Below the pieces are notes generated by a model. That model did no database searches. It worked only from the letters and a program-made list of their open reading frames with translations, and was not told where the DNA came from. A stretch of 64,000 bases of DNA from Boswellia sacra (taxonomy: Eukaryota > Streptophyta > Magnoliopsida > Sapindales > Burseraceae): contig SNVD02001107.1 in NCBI GenBank assembly GCA_013180625.2, positions 62,001 to 126,000 on the forward strand, in the 5' to 3' direction. A program made the translations under genes and the position numbers. How positions within the stretch are numbered: the stretch's first letter is position 1; every line of letters begins with the position of its first letter. Below are positions 23,115-34,590 of this stretch, one piece after another.

Positions 23115-24433
23115 CAACTTTTTCTGGGATCACAATAAACATATTTATATGCTTTTGAATTATTTTTTGTATAGTATCCTATCATGAATTATCTAAATTA
23201 TGTTTTAAATGTATTACATATTTACGCTTTTAAGCCCTTCATATAAGTATTATGCTTTATGATTGATTATGGAGGATTTGGATTTGTATGTGATTTTTTG
23301 TGAGTTATGAATAACACTATGAATGATTGATTAATCATACTTGTGGCTTTACTTGTAGTGTTCCGATCTCTATTTACGGATCAGATTTTCATTTATATGT
23401 TCTGATTTGGCATCATCCAGATTTTCATTTATATGTTCTAGATTAATTACGTTCGGACTCCTCTTTGTTACAGAAAGTCAACTAAGCAATAAATAAGGAA
23501 GTTTGTGAGATTTATTATGAAAGTGCGATATTATCTTATATATATCCTCGAATGTTAGTTTGTGTATATTATTTTCTTCAATAAATATGAATTAGTTATT
23601 GTTTTATATCTCATTATAGTTTATTGTGAGTGATTGAGACTTTGGCATAATGGATTTGGCATCTTATGTTTCCGCTGTTCCTTGGTTCCCACATAGGTCG
23701 AAGCTCTCATGATGTTATTTATGTGTTATTTCATTATTCTTTTAGGCACTATATATAACGAATTCTTTAGTATTTGAATTGAAAGTTTTTATTCATTTAA
23801 GTCTATTCATTGATATATCTATTTGCATTTATTTTTATAAGTATGAATGTGATAACTCTCTTATTTTCAAAATTGGGGCAATTACAGTTACAAGTACTAT
23901 TTGTACTTTAATCCTTTTAGTGATTCAATTTTGTTTCCTATCCCCACAAAAAATAAAAAAATAAAAATAAAAAACATTAGACGTCTGGCATTGTCTTACA
24001 ATAGCTTCTTCTTCAGTTTAAATAGTCAAGAATTATTGATCAAGAAAGCTACTGGAGAATCTAACTACAAAAGATATCATTAGGGGACACCACAAAGGCC
24101 AATGACATAGTCCTTGTAGGATAAGGCATATTATAGTTTTGAATATGAAATATATGAATAGTATAGGAGGTGAAAGCAAAGGAGGACTATCACATTAGAA
24201 TACTAGTAAATAAAATACAGGTCTGTTATCCAAGGCAAATACAATTAGAAAATATGAACTCTGCCTCTTATGCATTTGTATAAAATCCATCAACATTTGT
24301 TGTTACCAAGCATTTAGCAGGTGTAAATAGGAAATAGCAAAAACAAAAGCACCATTAGCAGCTTTCTGAATTATGCACTTTATATCTATAACAACCGATG
24401 ACCAACTAAACACAAAAAGTAATCAAATTGAAC
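23115..24433. other. Gene-free AT-rich region after Copia-2
   Basis: Continuation of the spacer at 15.0-17.5 kb. There is no recognised gene; short open frames at 23779-24083 are AT-rich chance frames. Confidence 0.5.
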
Positions 24434-25121
24434 CAATGGCGGATCCAAGGGGTGGCTAGCCTGAGCTATGCTTTCCAAAAAAAAAAAAAAACTTGCAAAG
24501 TTCTAGAAAACAACCCGCAGTCTACAGAACACTCCTATAATTTTAATGTATTATAGATACGAACCTGGAATAAATAATGAATACTAAATATGTAGAATCC
24601 TAAAAACACTTTCCCAATTTCTTTTAACTTCTCATGTCTTCTTTACGAAACCGCACGCCCTGAAACCGCTACAAGATTGCCATTAACCTTTTTTTAATCT
24701 TTCCCTCATCAATCTCTCACTACCTTTGAATTAAAGAATATTAAATAATGGACCTCATTCTAGTTGGCATCCACCTTGAAAATTTTATCACCATATTTAT
24801 CTTTTCATGAATGAGTAAAATTAGAGGAAGCACAAGCAATGTAAATTGGAATAAATATTTTAAGTAAACATTTTCTCACTTTCTGAACTATGTCAAAAAT
24901 TAATTGAAACAAAAAGATCAAATGTCAACGCTTTCATTGATAGATTGATTCTTTTAGTGTTGGCTATATATAGAACATGTATTTTGAGGAATAAATTTCA
25001 TTATGTGGCCCCTATCTAGGTGTAAAATTTAAGTTTCTTATTAATAAAATTTTCTCATACCGTTGAAGTTCTTTTAGTTAAGTACAGCCTGGGCTAGAAA
25101 AAAATATTGGATCCATCCCTG
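24434..25121. mobile_element. Non-autonomous hAT-like element, CARTGGCGGAYCCA family
   Basis: The left end is CAATGGCGGATCCAAGG and the right end in reverse complement is CAGGGATGGATCCAATA. Just inside both ends lies CTAGCC followed by GAGCT or AGGCT. Flanks AATTGAAC (24426-24433) and AATGGAAC (25122-25129) agree at 7/8 positions, fitting an eight-base target duplication. There is no transposase. It appears related at its left end to the element at 55983-56773. Confidence 0.6.
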
Positions 25122-25129
25122 AATGGAAC

Positions 25130-25860
25130 AGATTTACATATTCTCAGAAACATCATAATAGTTGGTCATGACTGAGGTGCACCTGAATGAATATTTTGAT
25201 GATATGTTATTTTCATAGAACTATTCTTCAAATTTAATTAGGGATGACAGAAATCATCGGATGGGCCAAGGCTTCAGATTTTCCGCATTATCCGGCTCGG
25301 GGAATCTCAGGATTTGCGAGCTTCAGGCCCAAGGATCAGGCCTTCTAAGAGAACCGCAGCCTAGGTGCGGTGCAGGGCGCTTACGTGAAGCACATTTAAT
25401 TACCCAGCCCATTTGATTGGTTGTATAATGTAAAACGCATGCACCAAGACTCGAAAACATGATTTAGAGGTTAAATTTCAACGGCTAACCACCCGTCTAT
25501 ATGAACGACTGCACAGTCACAGTCATGCTATGGGTGCTGAACAAATTCAACTGGCGGAACGCCGCGTTTTGCCCCATGCAAACACTCACCGCAAGTAAGT
25601 GTCACTTTGGATACAAGAAAAAAGTTGAGATTCAACTATTTATTTTGTTTATCTAATTAAAATTTAAGTAATTAATTACAGAATAATATCTTAAGATTAA
25701 AAAAAAAAAAAAAAGAATTCGATTTTGAAACAAACTAAACTTGCTTCAGATATCTTCTGCTCTTATCTCATTCTTTTTACATTCTGCTCTTATCTTTCTT
25801 TTCTCTCTCTTCTCTCTCAAAGTATAAGTTTACTCTCCTAATTACAGCTAGGCTTTCAAG
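25130..25860. other. Upstream region of intact SWEET
   Basis: Contains a GC-richer segment (25240-25400) that begins TAGGGATGACAG like a hAT terminus, but no partner end was found. A CT-rich leader at about 25780-25825 precedes the SWEET start. No clear TATA box was recognised. Confidence 0.45.
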
Positions 25861-28091
25861 ATGGTTAGCCCTGAGGTTGCTCGCAATGTGGTTGGCATGA
25901 TCGGTACATTCCGTGCTTATGATTTTTTATCCTTTCCTCTGTTTTTGAAAACAGTACAATGTGTTTTGGCTTTGTTGTTTCTGTTCTTGAAAATAAAAAC
26001 AAACAAATAACATTCTGATTGTGCTGTATTGATTTCAGGCGTGTTTTGCATTGATTTTAAGGTGTGTTTCGCTTTGTTATTGTGTTCTGATTCTGTTTTT
26101 GTGTTTTCGTTTTCTCTATCTCCAGAAACAAGTTCTTTGTAGTATATTTGTTTTCTTTTTTTTCGTTTTGTCTTTGAATTTAGCAACAAGTCTTTTGGAG
26201 TTTCCAGATGCATTTATCGTTTTCTCTGTTTTGAGAAACAAACTCTGGTTTTTTTTTTTTATCGTGATTGGTTTAATAATTTGATTAGTTTTGTTTGTTT
26301 TTGTGCGCAGGGAACTTCATCTCCTTTGGCTTCTTCCTCTCGCCAGCGTGAGTATCTTGTTACCTCTCCAGTTTATTATAAAAAATTCATAAAACTCGGC
26401 TTCTTCATGTTTTAAATCACCACAAAATCAACATTATGTCTTATTGATTTATTATTCTCCATGTTTAAATCGCCACAAAATCAACATTATGTATTTATTT
26501 TCCTTTATTTGCTGATTTGGTGAGTTAAAATAAGATTATGGAGGGAATATTTTAACATAAGAGTTTTGACACAAGATTAGACACAATTTTCAAGTCATTG
26601 ATCTACAAAATCTAATGATAGAGATTGAAAGTTAACAAGATATATCTTGTTAACTTTCAATCTCTATCATTAGATTTTGTGAGAAGAAAATTGTGTTAAT
26701 AAATTGTATCAAAAATTTGTGATAAAATATCTCTTCTTATATATCTTTTTATTAATCATCTATGTTCAAAATGACATTAAAACTTCTTTGTTCAAAATGA
26801 CGACGATGACCGCGTTAGTTCTTTGGACGTCTTATTGATTTATTATTAATTTTGCGTAAAATACTGTTGACAGTCCGACTTTTTGGCGTATAATTAAGAG
26901 GAAGTCAGTGGAAGAATGCAATTCAGACGCTCATATTATAAAATGCCTGAATTGCATGTTTTGGATCCTCTATGGTCTGCCAGTTGTTCATCCAGACAGC
27001 ATTCTGGTCTCAACCATCAACTCTATTGGGCTCGTAATTGAATTGATATATTTAGCCATATTCTGCATATATGATCATGAGGGCACAGAAAGGGTATGAA
27101 TGCTTCACACTTTGCTTTCCATGAATTTTTTTACACATGGTGGTTAAGTTGTTTTTCTTCCGCTGAACATGTTCGTGAGAATTGTCTGAACATTTTCACT
27201 GAATATAACCTTGAAACTTTATGATTGTCAATCGATTCAGTATACGCATGTTGCTAAGTCTCTAATCTGGACTAGAACGATAATTGTTTGAACATGTTCA
27301 CTGAATATAAACATGAAACTTCATGGTTGTCAATCGATTCAGTATAGGCATGTTGCTAAGTCTCTAATCTGGACCAGAACGATATATAATTATGCCAAAT
27401 TGCGTCATTGGTTGCTCTTTGACTTCGCTCTTTAATCTTAACATTTCAGAAGAACGTTGCTCTTGGACTTTATTGCGGAGTGGCTTCCGTTGCAAACATA
27501 GCTCTCATCACCTTTTTGGCTCTCCACACTGACACCAGCAGGTCCCTTTTGGTGGGAATTATATGCAATATCTTCAACATTATCATGTATGCTTCACCTC
27601 TCGCAATAGTGGTAAGTATCCGCCCAATCCACATACATGCCATGATGAAATGCTACCGGCAGAAGTGACACCCATGACCTTGCATTTCTCGTGTTGATTT
27701 GTACAGAAAAAAGTTATAATAACAAAGAGTGTAGAGTACATGCCATTCTTTCTGTCGCTAGCAGGCTTTGCTAACGGATGCATTTGGACCGCTTATGCTC
27801 TCATCAAGTTAGACTATTCTATTCTGGTAACAACCTTGTATCGATTTTTTGGTATGCACCACATAAGTTTGCAAAAGGCATTCCAATCTTAATGTTTTTG
27901 TTGGTTAACACTGGCAGATAAGTAATGGTCTTGGAGGAGTACTTGGTTTTGTTCAACTCGTAGTGTATGGATGTTACCACAAATCAACACCAAAAAAAGG
28001 CGAAGGTGTTGTAAAGCCAACTGACGTGCAGTTCATGGTACTGGTGCTGCCAAAAACCGATGGACTCATCAAGCCCGCAGTTTTAGAATGA
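25861..28091 (+). CDS. SWEET bidirectional sugar transporter, intact
   Basis: Exons: 25861-25903, 26311-26347, 26874-27093, 27450-27611, 27707-27826, 27918-28091; all introns are GT-AG and the sum is 756 bases, 251 residues. Two MtN3/saliva repeats (about 8-95 and 105-212) give the 3+1+3 helices of SWEETs, known to carry sugars down their gradient across plasma or tonoplast membranes. Visible signatures are FFLSPAPTF (22-30), RKSVEE, WILYGLP (57-63), TINSIG with Asn76, [14 protein letters not shown] (Pro150), KSVEYMPF (Pro167) and ISNGLGG with Asn197. Asn76 and Asn197 match the substrate-pocket asparagines. Unusual: where most SWEETs have PY before helix 2 this protein has AH (46-47), and the usual PNG is SNG. 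The C-tail is short and basic. The (-) pseudogene partner at 6001-13197 is its tandem duplicate. Clade and substrate cannot be set by eye. Confidence 0.93.
26541..26736. mobile_element. Foldback MITE in SWEET intron 2
   Basis: About 196 bases that fold on themselves: the left part (GGAATATTTTAACA, then GACACAATTTTC) is matched in inverse by the right part. The middle, 26605-26680, is a perfect 76-base palindrome with no loop. It lies within the 526-bp intron 2 of the intact SWEET gene and is absent from the equivalent intron of the pseudogene. Target duplication and superfamily could not be settled. Confidence 0.75.
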
Positions 28092-28130
28092 AACTCGACA
28101 ATCAATTTCTTTTCTTTTTCTTGCAACGGT

Positions 28131-28492
28131 TTTACAGTTTGTTCAAGTCTATGTTTTTCCAGCAAGAAAAAAGAAAAAAAAAAATTGAGGGAGCAACCAC
28201 TTTTTTGGTTGTTAAACTTTTCAAACGTACTTGTTGTGTCAAGTTAGACTTCTAATTCACACTTATATCACTAAAGAAATAGAGAATCACCTGAATTTCA
28301 AAAAAAAAAAATTTACAGTTTGTTTGTTCAAATTTATGTTTTGCTAGCAAGAAAAAGAAAAAATAAATTGAGGGAGCAACCACTTTTTTGGTTGGTAACT
28401 TTTCAAATATTCTAACTGTGTCAAGTTAGCCTTCTAATTCACATTTGTCACTAAAGAAATAGAGAATCACCTGAATTTCAAAAAAAAAAAAA
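28131..28492 (+). repeat. About 181-bp tandem duplication of SWEET 3' region
   Basis: Two direct units, about 28131-28311 and 28312-28492, each running from TTTACAGTTTG through GAGGGAGCAACCAC and CACCTGAATTTC to an A-run. The SWEET pseudogene has a single related copy at about 13245-13365, so the doubling happened only here. It may give alternative poly(A) sites. Confidence 0.85.
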
Positions 28493-30060
28493 AATGAGAG
28501 ACATTGCAAGTGGAGCTTGACTAGGTTTTAACTTATTAAAACTGACTTCATTTTCAAGTAAACCAGTCCTTATCAGTATTTACGCATAACACCAAAGATG
28601 GTTTAAATTCCAATAGATAAAACTATTTTTTGAACTTGAACTTTTTTTAGTCGAACTTAAATAGTTTTCAAAACAAAGAAGACTAATAAGATAAACATCA
28701 CAAATTCCAATCTTTCTTCCCACTTACGACCAACCAATTGGGCCAAGGGATTAAGAACACCATGGGAGCCTGGACAAATTCCTCCTATAGCAGTAAAAGT
28801 CCAACAAAGATCTTAGTAATTTTTGGTAATTTAAGTCTTAGCTATATTTCAAAATTTAATAAAATTAAAAAGAGGAACTTAAAGAGAGAGATCAGATGGA
28901 GTTTACGTAACACCACTCTTATTAATTTATTTAAAAGAACATCAATTACCATATAGAAAAAGATCTCCCTACTAACAATTCCAAGCAATATTAAGTGTTT
29001 AAATCAACAAAATCTCAATTTAAATTATGATATAAGAGAAAAACAAAAAGATTTCCAACGAATATTAAGTGTTCAAATCCATAGAATCTCAATTTAAATT
29101 CGGAGATAAAGGCCAAAGCAAAAACAATAAGATTCAACTCAAAATGACATGCAACCCTAAGCATTCACAACATGGACAAAGAACTAATGTAATAGACCTC
29201 CCCTACCTTTTGGCATAGTGTCACTAAGATGGACCTTTTACACTTTTGTGTTAATTTGATCCCTATGTTTTAAGAAACTCATCATAAACCATCTTTCTGT
29301 TAATTATGTCATTAAATGACATTATTTTTTCATCCAAATTCAATGTAATTACCCAAATACCTTTAACCCATTTCTCTTTAAGATTAAATATGGCACAAAT
29401 TAATAAATATTAAAAAATACAAAAAAATTATATTTAACAAAAAAGAATTGATACGAACCCACCACCACTAGTAGCCACCTTTCACCAACAGCCATGACTC
29501 TCCAAAAAACAACATCCCACCACCAAGCCCATCAGCGGCTTCTACACCTCCTGTCTCTGCGAAATTGATTCCTCCGCCACCCTTAACCCCACTTCCTCCA
29601 CTGCCACTCCTCGCCTTTGCCACTCCAAATCCTTCTCCTCCACCAGCCCCAATGCTGCCAATGCACCCCCCTCCACCTCGAAGCCTTGCCGCAAGTCCTA
29701 GGACGTCCTTCCCTGTACTGCTATCACCACCAACGACAGCAACGACAAAAACCAAAATCTTAGGTATTTCTTCATCTATGTATTTTGTTTTTTTATTTTT
29801 TATAAGATTTAAGAATACGTGATTAATATTAAATTTTGAAAATGATATGTGATCAATATTAATGTAAAATATATTAAAAAATATAAAGTACAAAAATCAT
29901 GACACAAAATATATAAATAAAAGAGATAATCCTCTAAAACATGCTAAATCCAAATGGGTATTTCACAAATCCGTCACAAAACATGTATATCTCTCCATTT
30001 CTTCAGATAACCTCCATTTGAATCATCCTAGCCATAGCATACATTAAAAAAAATGATAAC
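28493..30060. other. Gene-free region with a C/P-rich patch
   Basis: Spacer. 29460-29765 is CT- and CCA-rich, which produces a proline-rich plus-strand frame and a glycine-rich minus-strand frame without splice or start context. 29185-29350 has the AATTAC/CCCAAATACC style of plant Mutator-like termini, but no inverted partner was found. Confidence 0.4.
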
Positions 30061-30180
30061 GACTATTTGGGAGATTACTGACATCATTCCTCATGTTTCT
30101 AAAATTAAGATTTGCCCCTGAGATTTGGCCGTAAAATAATTTTGTCGCTCACCAATGTTAGATTTAATAGAAAACGTTAG

Positions 30181-30560
30181 TTAAGACAAAAGCATGTCAA
30201 TGATAGCGATTGAGTGGACGAAAATGCTTTTTATTATTGAATACTTAACAATATATATTTTTCAAACTTAGTGAACCTTATAATATAGAATAATAAAAGC
30301 AAATATGTTGACAATAATACCATTACAAAATTGAAAGTTGATCGAAATACCCATCACTTCTCCAGCCACCATCTCTGCCTCTCCATCGCTGTTACTCCCC
30401 CCATCATCGCCATCTCCAGCCACGTCTTCCTCCACCACCTCTTTCTCTTCGATCACAAGCTCCCATTCACCATTTCACCGAGCTCCACTCACCCAAACCG
30501 AGACCACCTCTCCACCTCCAACCGAGAGCAACCACCTCCACTCAAACCATCACCACCTAT
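30181..30560. other. CT-rich unidentified sequence left of CACTA element
   Basis: 30340-30560 is rich in CCA, CTC and TCC and gives serine/proline- and histidine-rich frames in two overlapping phases. Similar CT-rich DNA resumes at 34590, consistent with one sequence split by the CACTA-like element. Confidence 0.4.
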
Positions 30561-32440
30561 CACTATGGGAAGAATGACTTTTTGCGACGAAATTTTTCGT
30601 CGCAAAAAGTTAAAATTTCGTCGCAATAAGTTTTTGCGACAAAAATAAGTTCATCACGCTCCAGTCGCAATATGTGAGTTGCAATAGGTTTTTTTGCGAC
30701 GATTCTGGAATTCCTCGCAAAAAGTCTTTTTGCGACAAAATTTTTCTCGCAAAAAGTGGTATTTTGCGACAAATATTTCGTTACAAAAAAGATCACATAA
30801 CGTCAACTGTTTGCGACAAAATAAAAATTATCACAAAAAAGCATATTTTGCAATGAATTCCAATATTGTCGCAAATTATTAGAAAACAACTCATTTTTTA
30901 ATAAAATTATTTTAGTTAAAGAAGTTTATTGCGACCAATTTTTTCTCGCTAAATACGATCTTTAGCGACAAAAAATTCGTCGCAATAAATTTTTCACACA
31001 AAAATTGATTATTTTTTAAGAATTTACAGATTTTATTTTTAATTAGTTATAAATTTTAGAATAAATGACATGTCTCATTACACAACTTAATTCTTTGTAT
31101 TAATAATTTCATTAATTAAGAACAAATTACACAAATTTTTCATCGCTAAAGAACTTAAAATTTTCAAAATTCTTAAGTGGGAATAAGTCTGCCTAAATTT
31201 TATTTCTTGTGACGAATATAAATTTGTATTTCGTCGTAAAAAACCTCATTTTGTGATGAAATTAAATCATCGCAAAGCATCATATGTTGCGACAAAATAT
31301 TAATCTTTTTGCGACGAAAATTTCCTCACTAAAAATCTTAAAAAAATGTTAAAGACTCTTTTATTTGTCATAAAAAGTATACAAATGTGAAAATTATAAT
31401 AAAAAACTAAGAAGATTTTGAAATTAATCATACTTGGACTTTGATAATTATAAATTTATTTAGTAATTAAATAAATTTATCCAACATAATTAAATTTATT
31501 TAATATTAGGTTGATATTAAATAATTTAATGTCAATTAATTAATCATGTATTAACCACATACATTAGATATATAAAATTATTATATGGTATTTAGTTAGT
31601 TTTAATTAATTGAGGATTAAATTGTTAACAAAATACATACAAGTCAACTATCATTAACAAATGTAAAATAGTTAGGCATATATACATATGGCATAATTAT
31701 CATTTGCGAGCTATTGAAAAAAGTTTTTTATACTTTGATGAATAAATGATCAAATATTAATATTATATTCAATATATAATAAATGCATTTACTTTTAGTG
31801 AATATTTTTTATCATTTATTCCTTTTACAAATGCTACCAATTAATATTTAAAATATCTTTAACAAATGTAAACCATAAGTTTGTAATAGTTATAATTTAA
31901 TAATTAGACATCTATATATGTCATAATTGTTATTATGAGAAAATAAACTTTTCTAATTTGATTAGTAAATGATTAATTATTCATATTATAATTATATAAA
32001 AATGTAACAAAATTACATTTATTTTGTTACAGAGTTCATTTTAATTATTTATCTCCCTTAAAATAAATTTTAATAATTGTTTGAAATATTTCAATAATTT
32101 ACTCAAAGCTATAAGACAAAAATCAAAAGTCTAAGAAAAATACATTGTCTAAATTCATATGCAACATTACATGATTATTAATTAATTTATTATTTATGTT
32201 CATTTGACATATAATTAAACCTTAAAAAATAAATTAGGTTTTTACAAGTTGGGTCTTTTTTCAATCTCATTTTCATCAATTAAAAAGTAGTCATAGTAAT
32301 AAGTTTATCATAATTATAATTTAGTAGTTGAACATATACAAATCACATATAAATTAGATTATATCTGAAGAATTAGCAATAAAGTTTATGCTTTTATTAT
32401 TAAATTATTAATTATTCATGTTTTATACATATATATAAAT

Positions 32441-32466
32441 AGAGAGAGAGAGAGAGAGAGAGAGAG
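32441..32466. repeat. (AG)n microsatellite
   Basis: Thirteen AG dinucleotides in the AT-rich centre of the CACTA-like element. Confidence 0.95.
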
Positions 32467-32834
32467 TTTATTTTAATTATTTATCTCTTTTACAAACACT
32501 AAATTTAGAATATCTCAATAATTTTTCACATTTAAGAGCATGGATGGAATCAAAAATGGTTATTTTTTTTTATAAAAATTTATATGCATATGTAAATGAC
32601 CCTGCTATATTTAAAAATTCTCAAATTTACATAAAATCAAATTAAATTTTTAATACTTTCTTTATTCTTTTCTTTTTATCATTATCCAAACAAAGACTTA
32701 TACATTACATGGAGCACAAACAAAGAGATGAAAAGTAAAGAAAGTAAAAAGAAAAGTTATTAAGTTATCATTTTAAAAAAATGACTTTTTGCGAAAAAAT
32801 TTTTCTCAAAAAAGGTAACTTTTTGCGAGGACAC

Positions 32835-34270
32835 CAATTTTGTCGCAAAAAGTTGTCTTTATCGAGGAATGTAATTTTATCTCAAAAAAGTAACATCCGC
32901 ACAAGACTTTTTACGAGAAATTTTTCATCGCAAAAGGAGTTATTTTGCGAGGAATAACATTTTCGTCGAAAAATGTCCAGTATTACCACGTGCGCATAGT
33001 GAATTAGAATGGCTTTTCCCGAGGAATTTTTTGTCGTAAAATGTCAATTGTTTGCGACGAAATTTTTCGTCCCAAAAGGTCTCATTTTGCGAGGAATAAT
33101 ATTTTTGTCGCAAAATATCCAGTATTGCCACGTGTGCATGGTGAATTAGTATGGTTTTTTGCGAGGAATATTTTGTCGCAAAAGGACATTTTTTATGAGA
33201 AATTTTTCGTCGCAAAAGGAGTTATTTTGCGAGGAATCATATTTTCATCGTAAAATGTTCAGTATTGCCACGTGTTTATAGTATATTATAATGGCTTTTC
33301 GTGAGAAATTTTTTGTCGCAAAATGTCACTTTTTGGGAGAAATTTTTCATCGCAAAATGAGTTATTTTGCGAGGAATAACATTTTCATCGTAAAATGTCC
33401 AGTATTACCACGTATGCATGGTGAATTAGAATGACTTATCGTGAGAAATTTTTTGTCGCAAAATGTCGCTTTTTTGCGAGGAAATTTTTCGTCGCAAAAG
33501 GTCGCATTTTGTGAGGAATCATATTTTCGTCGCAAAACGTTCAGTATTGCCACGTGTGCATAGTGAATTGGAATGGTTTTTTGCGAGGAATTTTTTGTCG
33601 CAAAATGTCACTTTTTTGGGAGGAAATTTTTCGTCGCAAAAGGTCTCATTTTGCGAGGAATCATATTTTCATCGCAAAATGTCCAGTATTGCCACTTTTT
33701 TTTTTTAGAAAAGTTACTTAGTAATATTAATCCAAAAAATTATAATGTACAAAAATCCGAGGGGCATATCCCAAAAATTACAAATAGGACATAAAGTCCA
33801 ACAAAGAAAAATCCAAAGTGCCACGAAGAGTCTTAGCAACATAAAATAAAGGCCACAGACAACCTGAACAAAGAAAAGTGCCACAAAAGGCCTTAACAAC
33901 ATGAAATAAAGGCCACAGGTGGCCTAAAAACATAAGTAAGATTTTCAAAGACCATAAATGGTCTAACAAGAAAATGTAAACAAAAGTGACCAAATGGTAC
34001 AAACATAAAGGAAAGAAAAAAGAACAAGTCCGATAAAGCAAAGCATTAACCCTTCTTGTTCTTCTTCTTCTTACCCTTATTTGCAGGAGTAGACGGGGTG
34101 TCCAAATGAGTATGATCAATCCTATCTAATTGATCCTCATCACTTAACCTATTCAAAGGTTCAAAACGAGAGTCCAGTATTGCCACGTGTGCATGGTGAA
34201 TTGGAATGGTTTTTCGCGAGGAATTTTTTGTCGCAAAAGGTCTTTTGTCGCGAGGAATTTTTTGTCGCAA
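32835..34270. repeat. About 141-bp tandem array in CACTA element
   Basis: The marker GTCCAGTATTGCCACGTG (with variants) recurs at 32975, 33117, 33257, 33397, 33539 and 33681, spacing 140-142 bases, and again at 34172 after the LINE insertion. Each unit also has two or three GCGAGGAA-TTTTT-GTCGCAAAA inverted motifs able to form hairpins. Every unit keeps CCACGTG or CCACGTA beside the marker. Confidence 0.9.
33696..34171 (-). mobile_element. 5'-truncated LINE tail nested in CACTA array
   Basis: Flanked by a perfect 15-base duplication GTCCAGTATTGCCAC (33681-33695 and 34172-34186). A T-run at its left edge is the poly(A) tail of a minus-strand insert. In sense, about 41 codons remain, ending NKGKKKKNKKG and a stop at 34046-34048, then a 3' UTR of about 340 bases containing a partly duplicated 60-odd-base segment. 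Variable-length target duplications with poly(A) and 5' truncation are the known result of LINE target-primed reverse transcription. A retrocopied mRNA end is a less likely alternative. Confidence 0.82.
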
Positions 34271-34590
34271 AACGTATTAAGCAAAAAATGTTCATGTTGC
34301 TAAAAAAATTTGTCACAAAATTCCATCTTTGTGTAATACGTTTTGCGACGAAAATTTAGTCGCAATAGGTTTTATCTCGTCGCAAAAAATTCTTGCTTAA
34401 TTAGTCACTCCAGTTTTTAGCGAGGAAATAAATATTCGTCGCTAAAAGTTTTATTTTGTGACAAAAAATTTCTCACAAAATATCATTTTCTGAAATACTA
34501 ACTTTTACGATGAAATAATAATTTTATCGCAAAATGTCGCTTTTTGTGACGAATTTGATTTCGTCGCAAAAAACTGTTTTTCTTGTAATG

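Larger units (their letters stand above)
30561..34590. mobile_element. Non-autonomous CACTA-like (En/Spm type) element
   Basis: The left end is CACTATGGGAAGAATGAC and the right end in reverse complement is CATTACAAGAAAAACAG, both close to the CACTACAAGAAAA terminus known for plant CACTA elements. Both subterminal zones are full of TTTTTGCGACGAAA and its inverse, as expected of transposase-binding subterminal repeats. The first example is a 16-bp-arm hairpin at 30577-30610. The centre (about 31000-32780) is AT-rich with no transposase frame. The expected 3-bp duplication is not evident (TAT against ATA), and termini carry mutations. Plus- and minus-strand frames such as FARNI-SQK are translations of the hairpin repeats. 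Confidence 0.8.

Noticed and set aside
29468..29893. Glycine-rich protein frame (-) and proline-rich frame (+) over the same DNA
   Set aside because: Low-complexity CCA/CCT-rich sequence opens both strands; no start context, splice sites or conserved motif.
30563..34270. Many 60-110-codon open frames with FARN-LSQK-like repeats on both strands
   Set aside because: They are translations of the palindromic GCGACGAAA/TTTCGTCGC repeats of the CACTA-like element; both strands look alike because the unit is an inverted repeat.
32835..34270. CRISPR-like regularly spaced repeat
   Set aside because: The whole 141-base unit is repeated, with no unique spacers, in a plant transposon.
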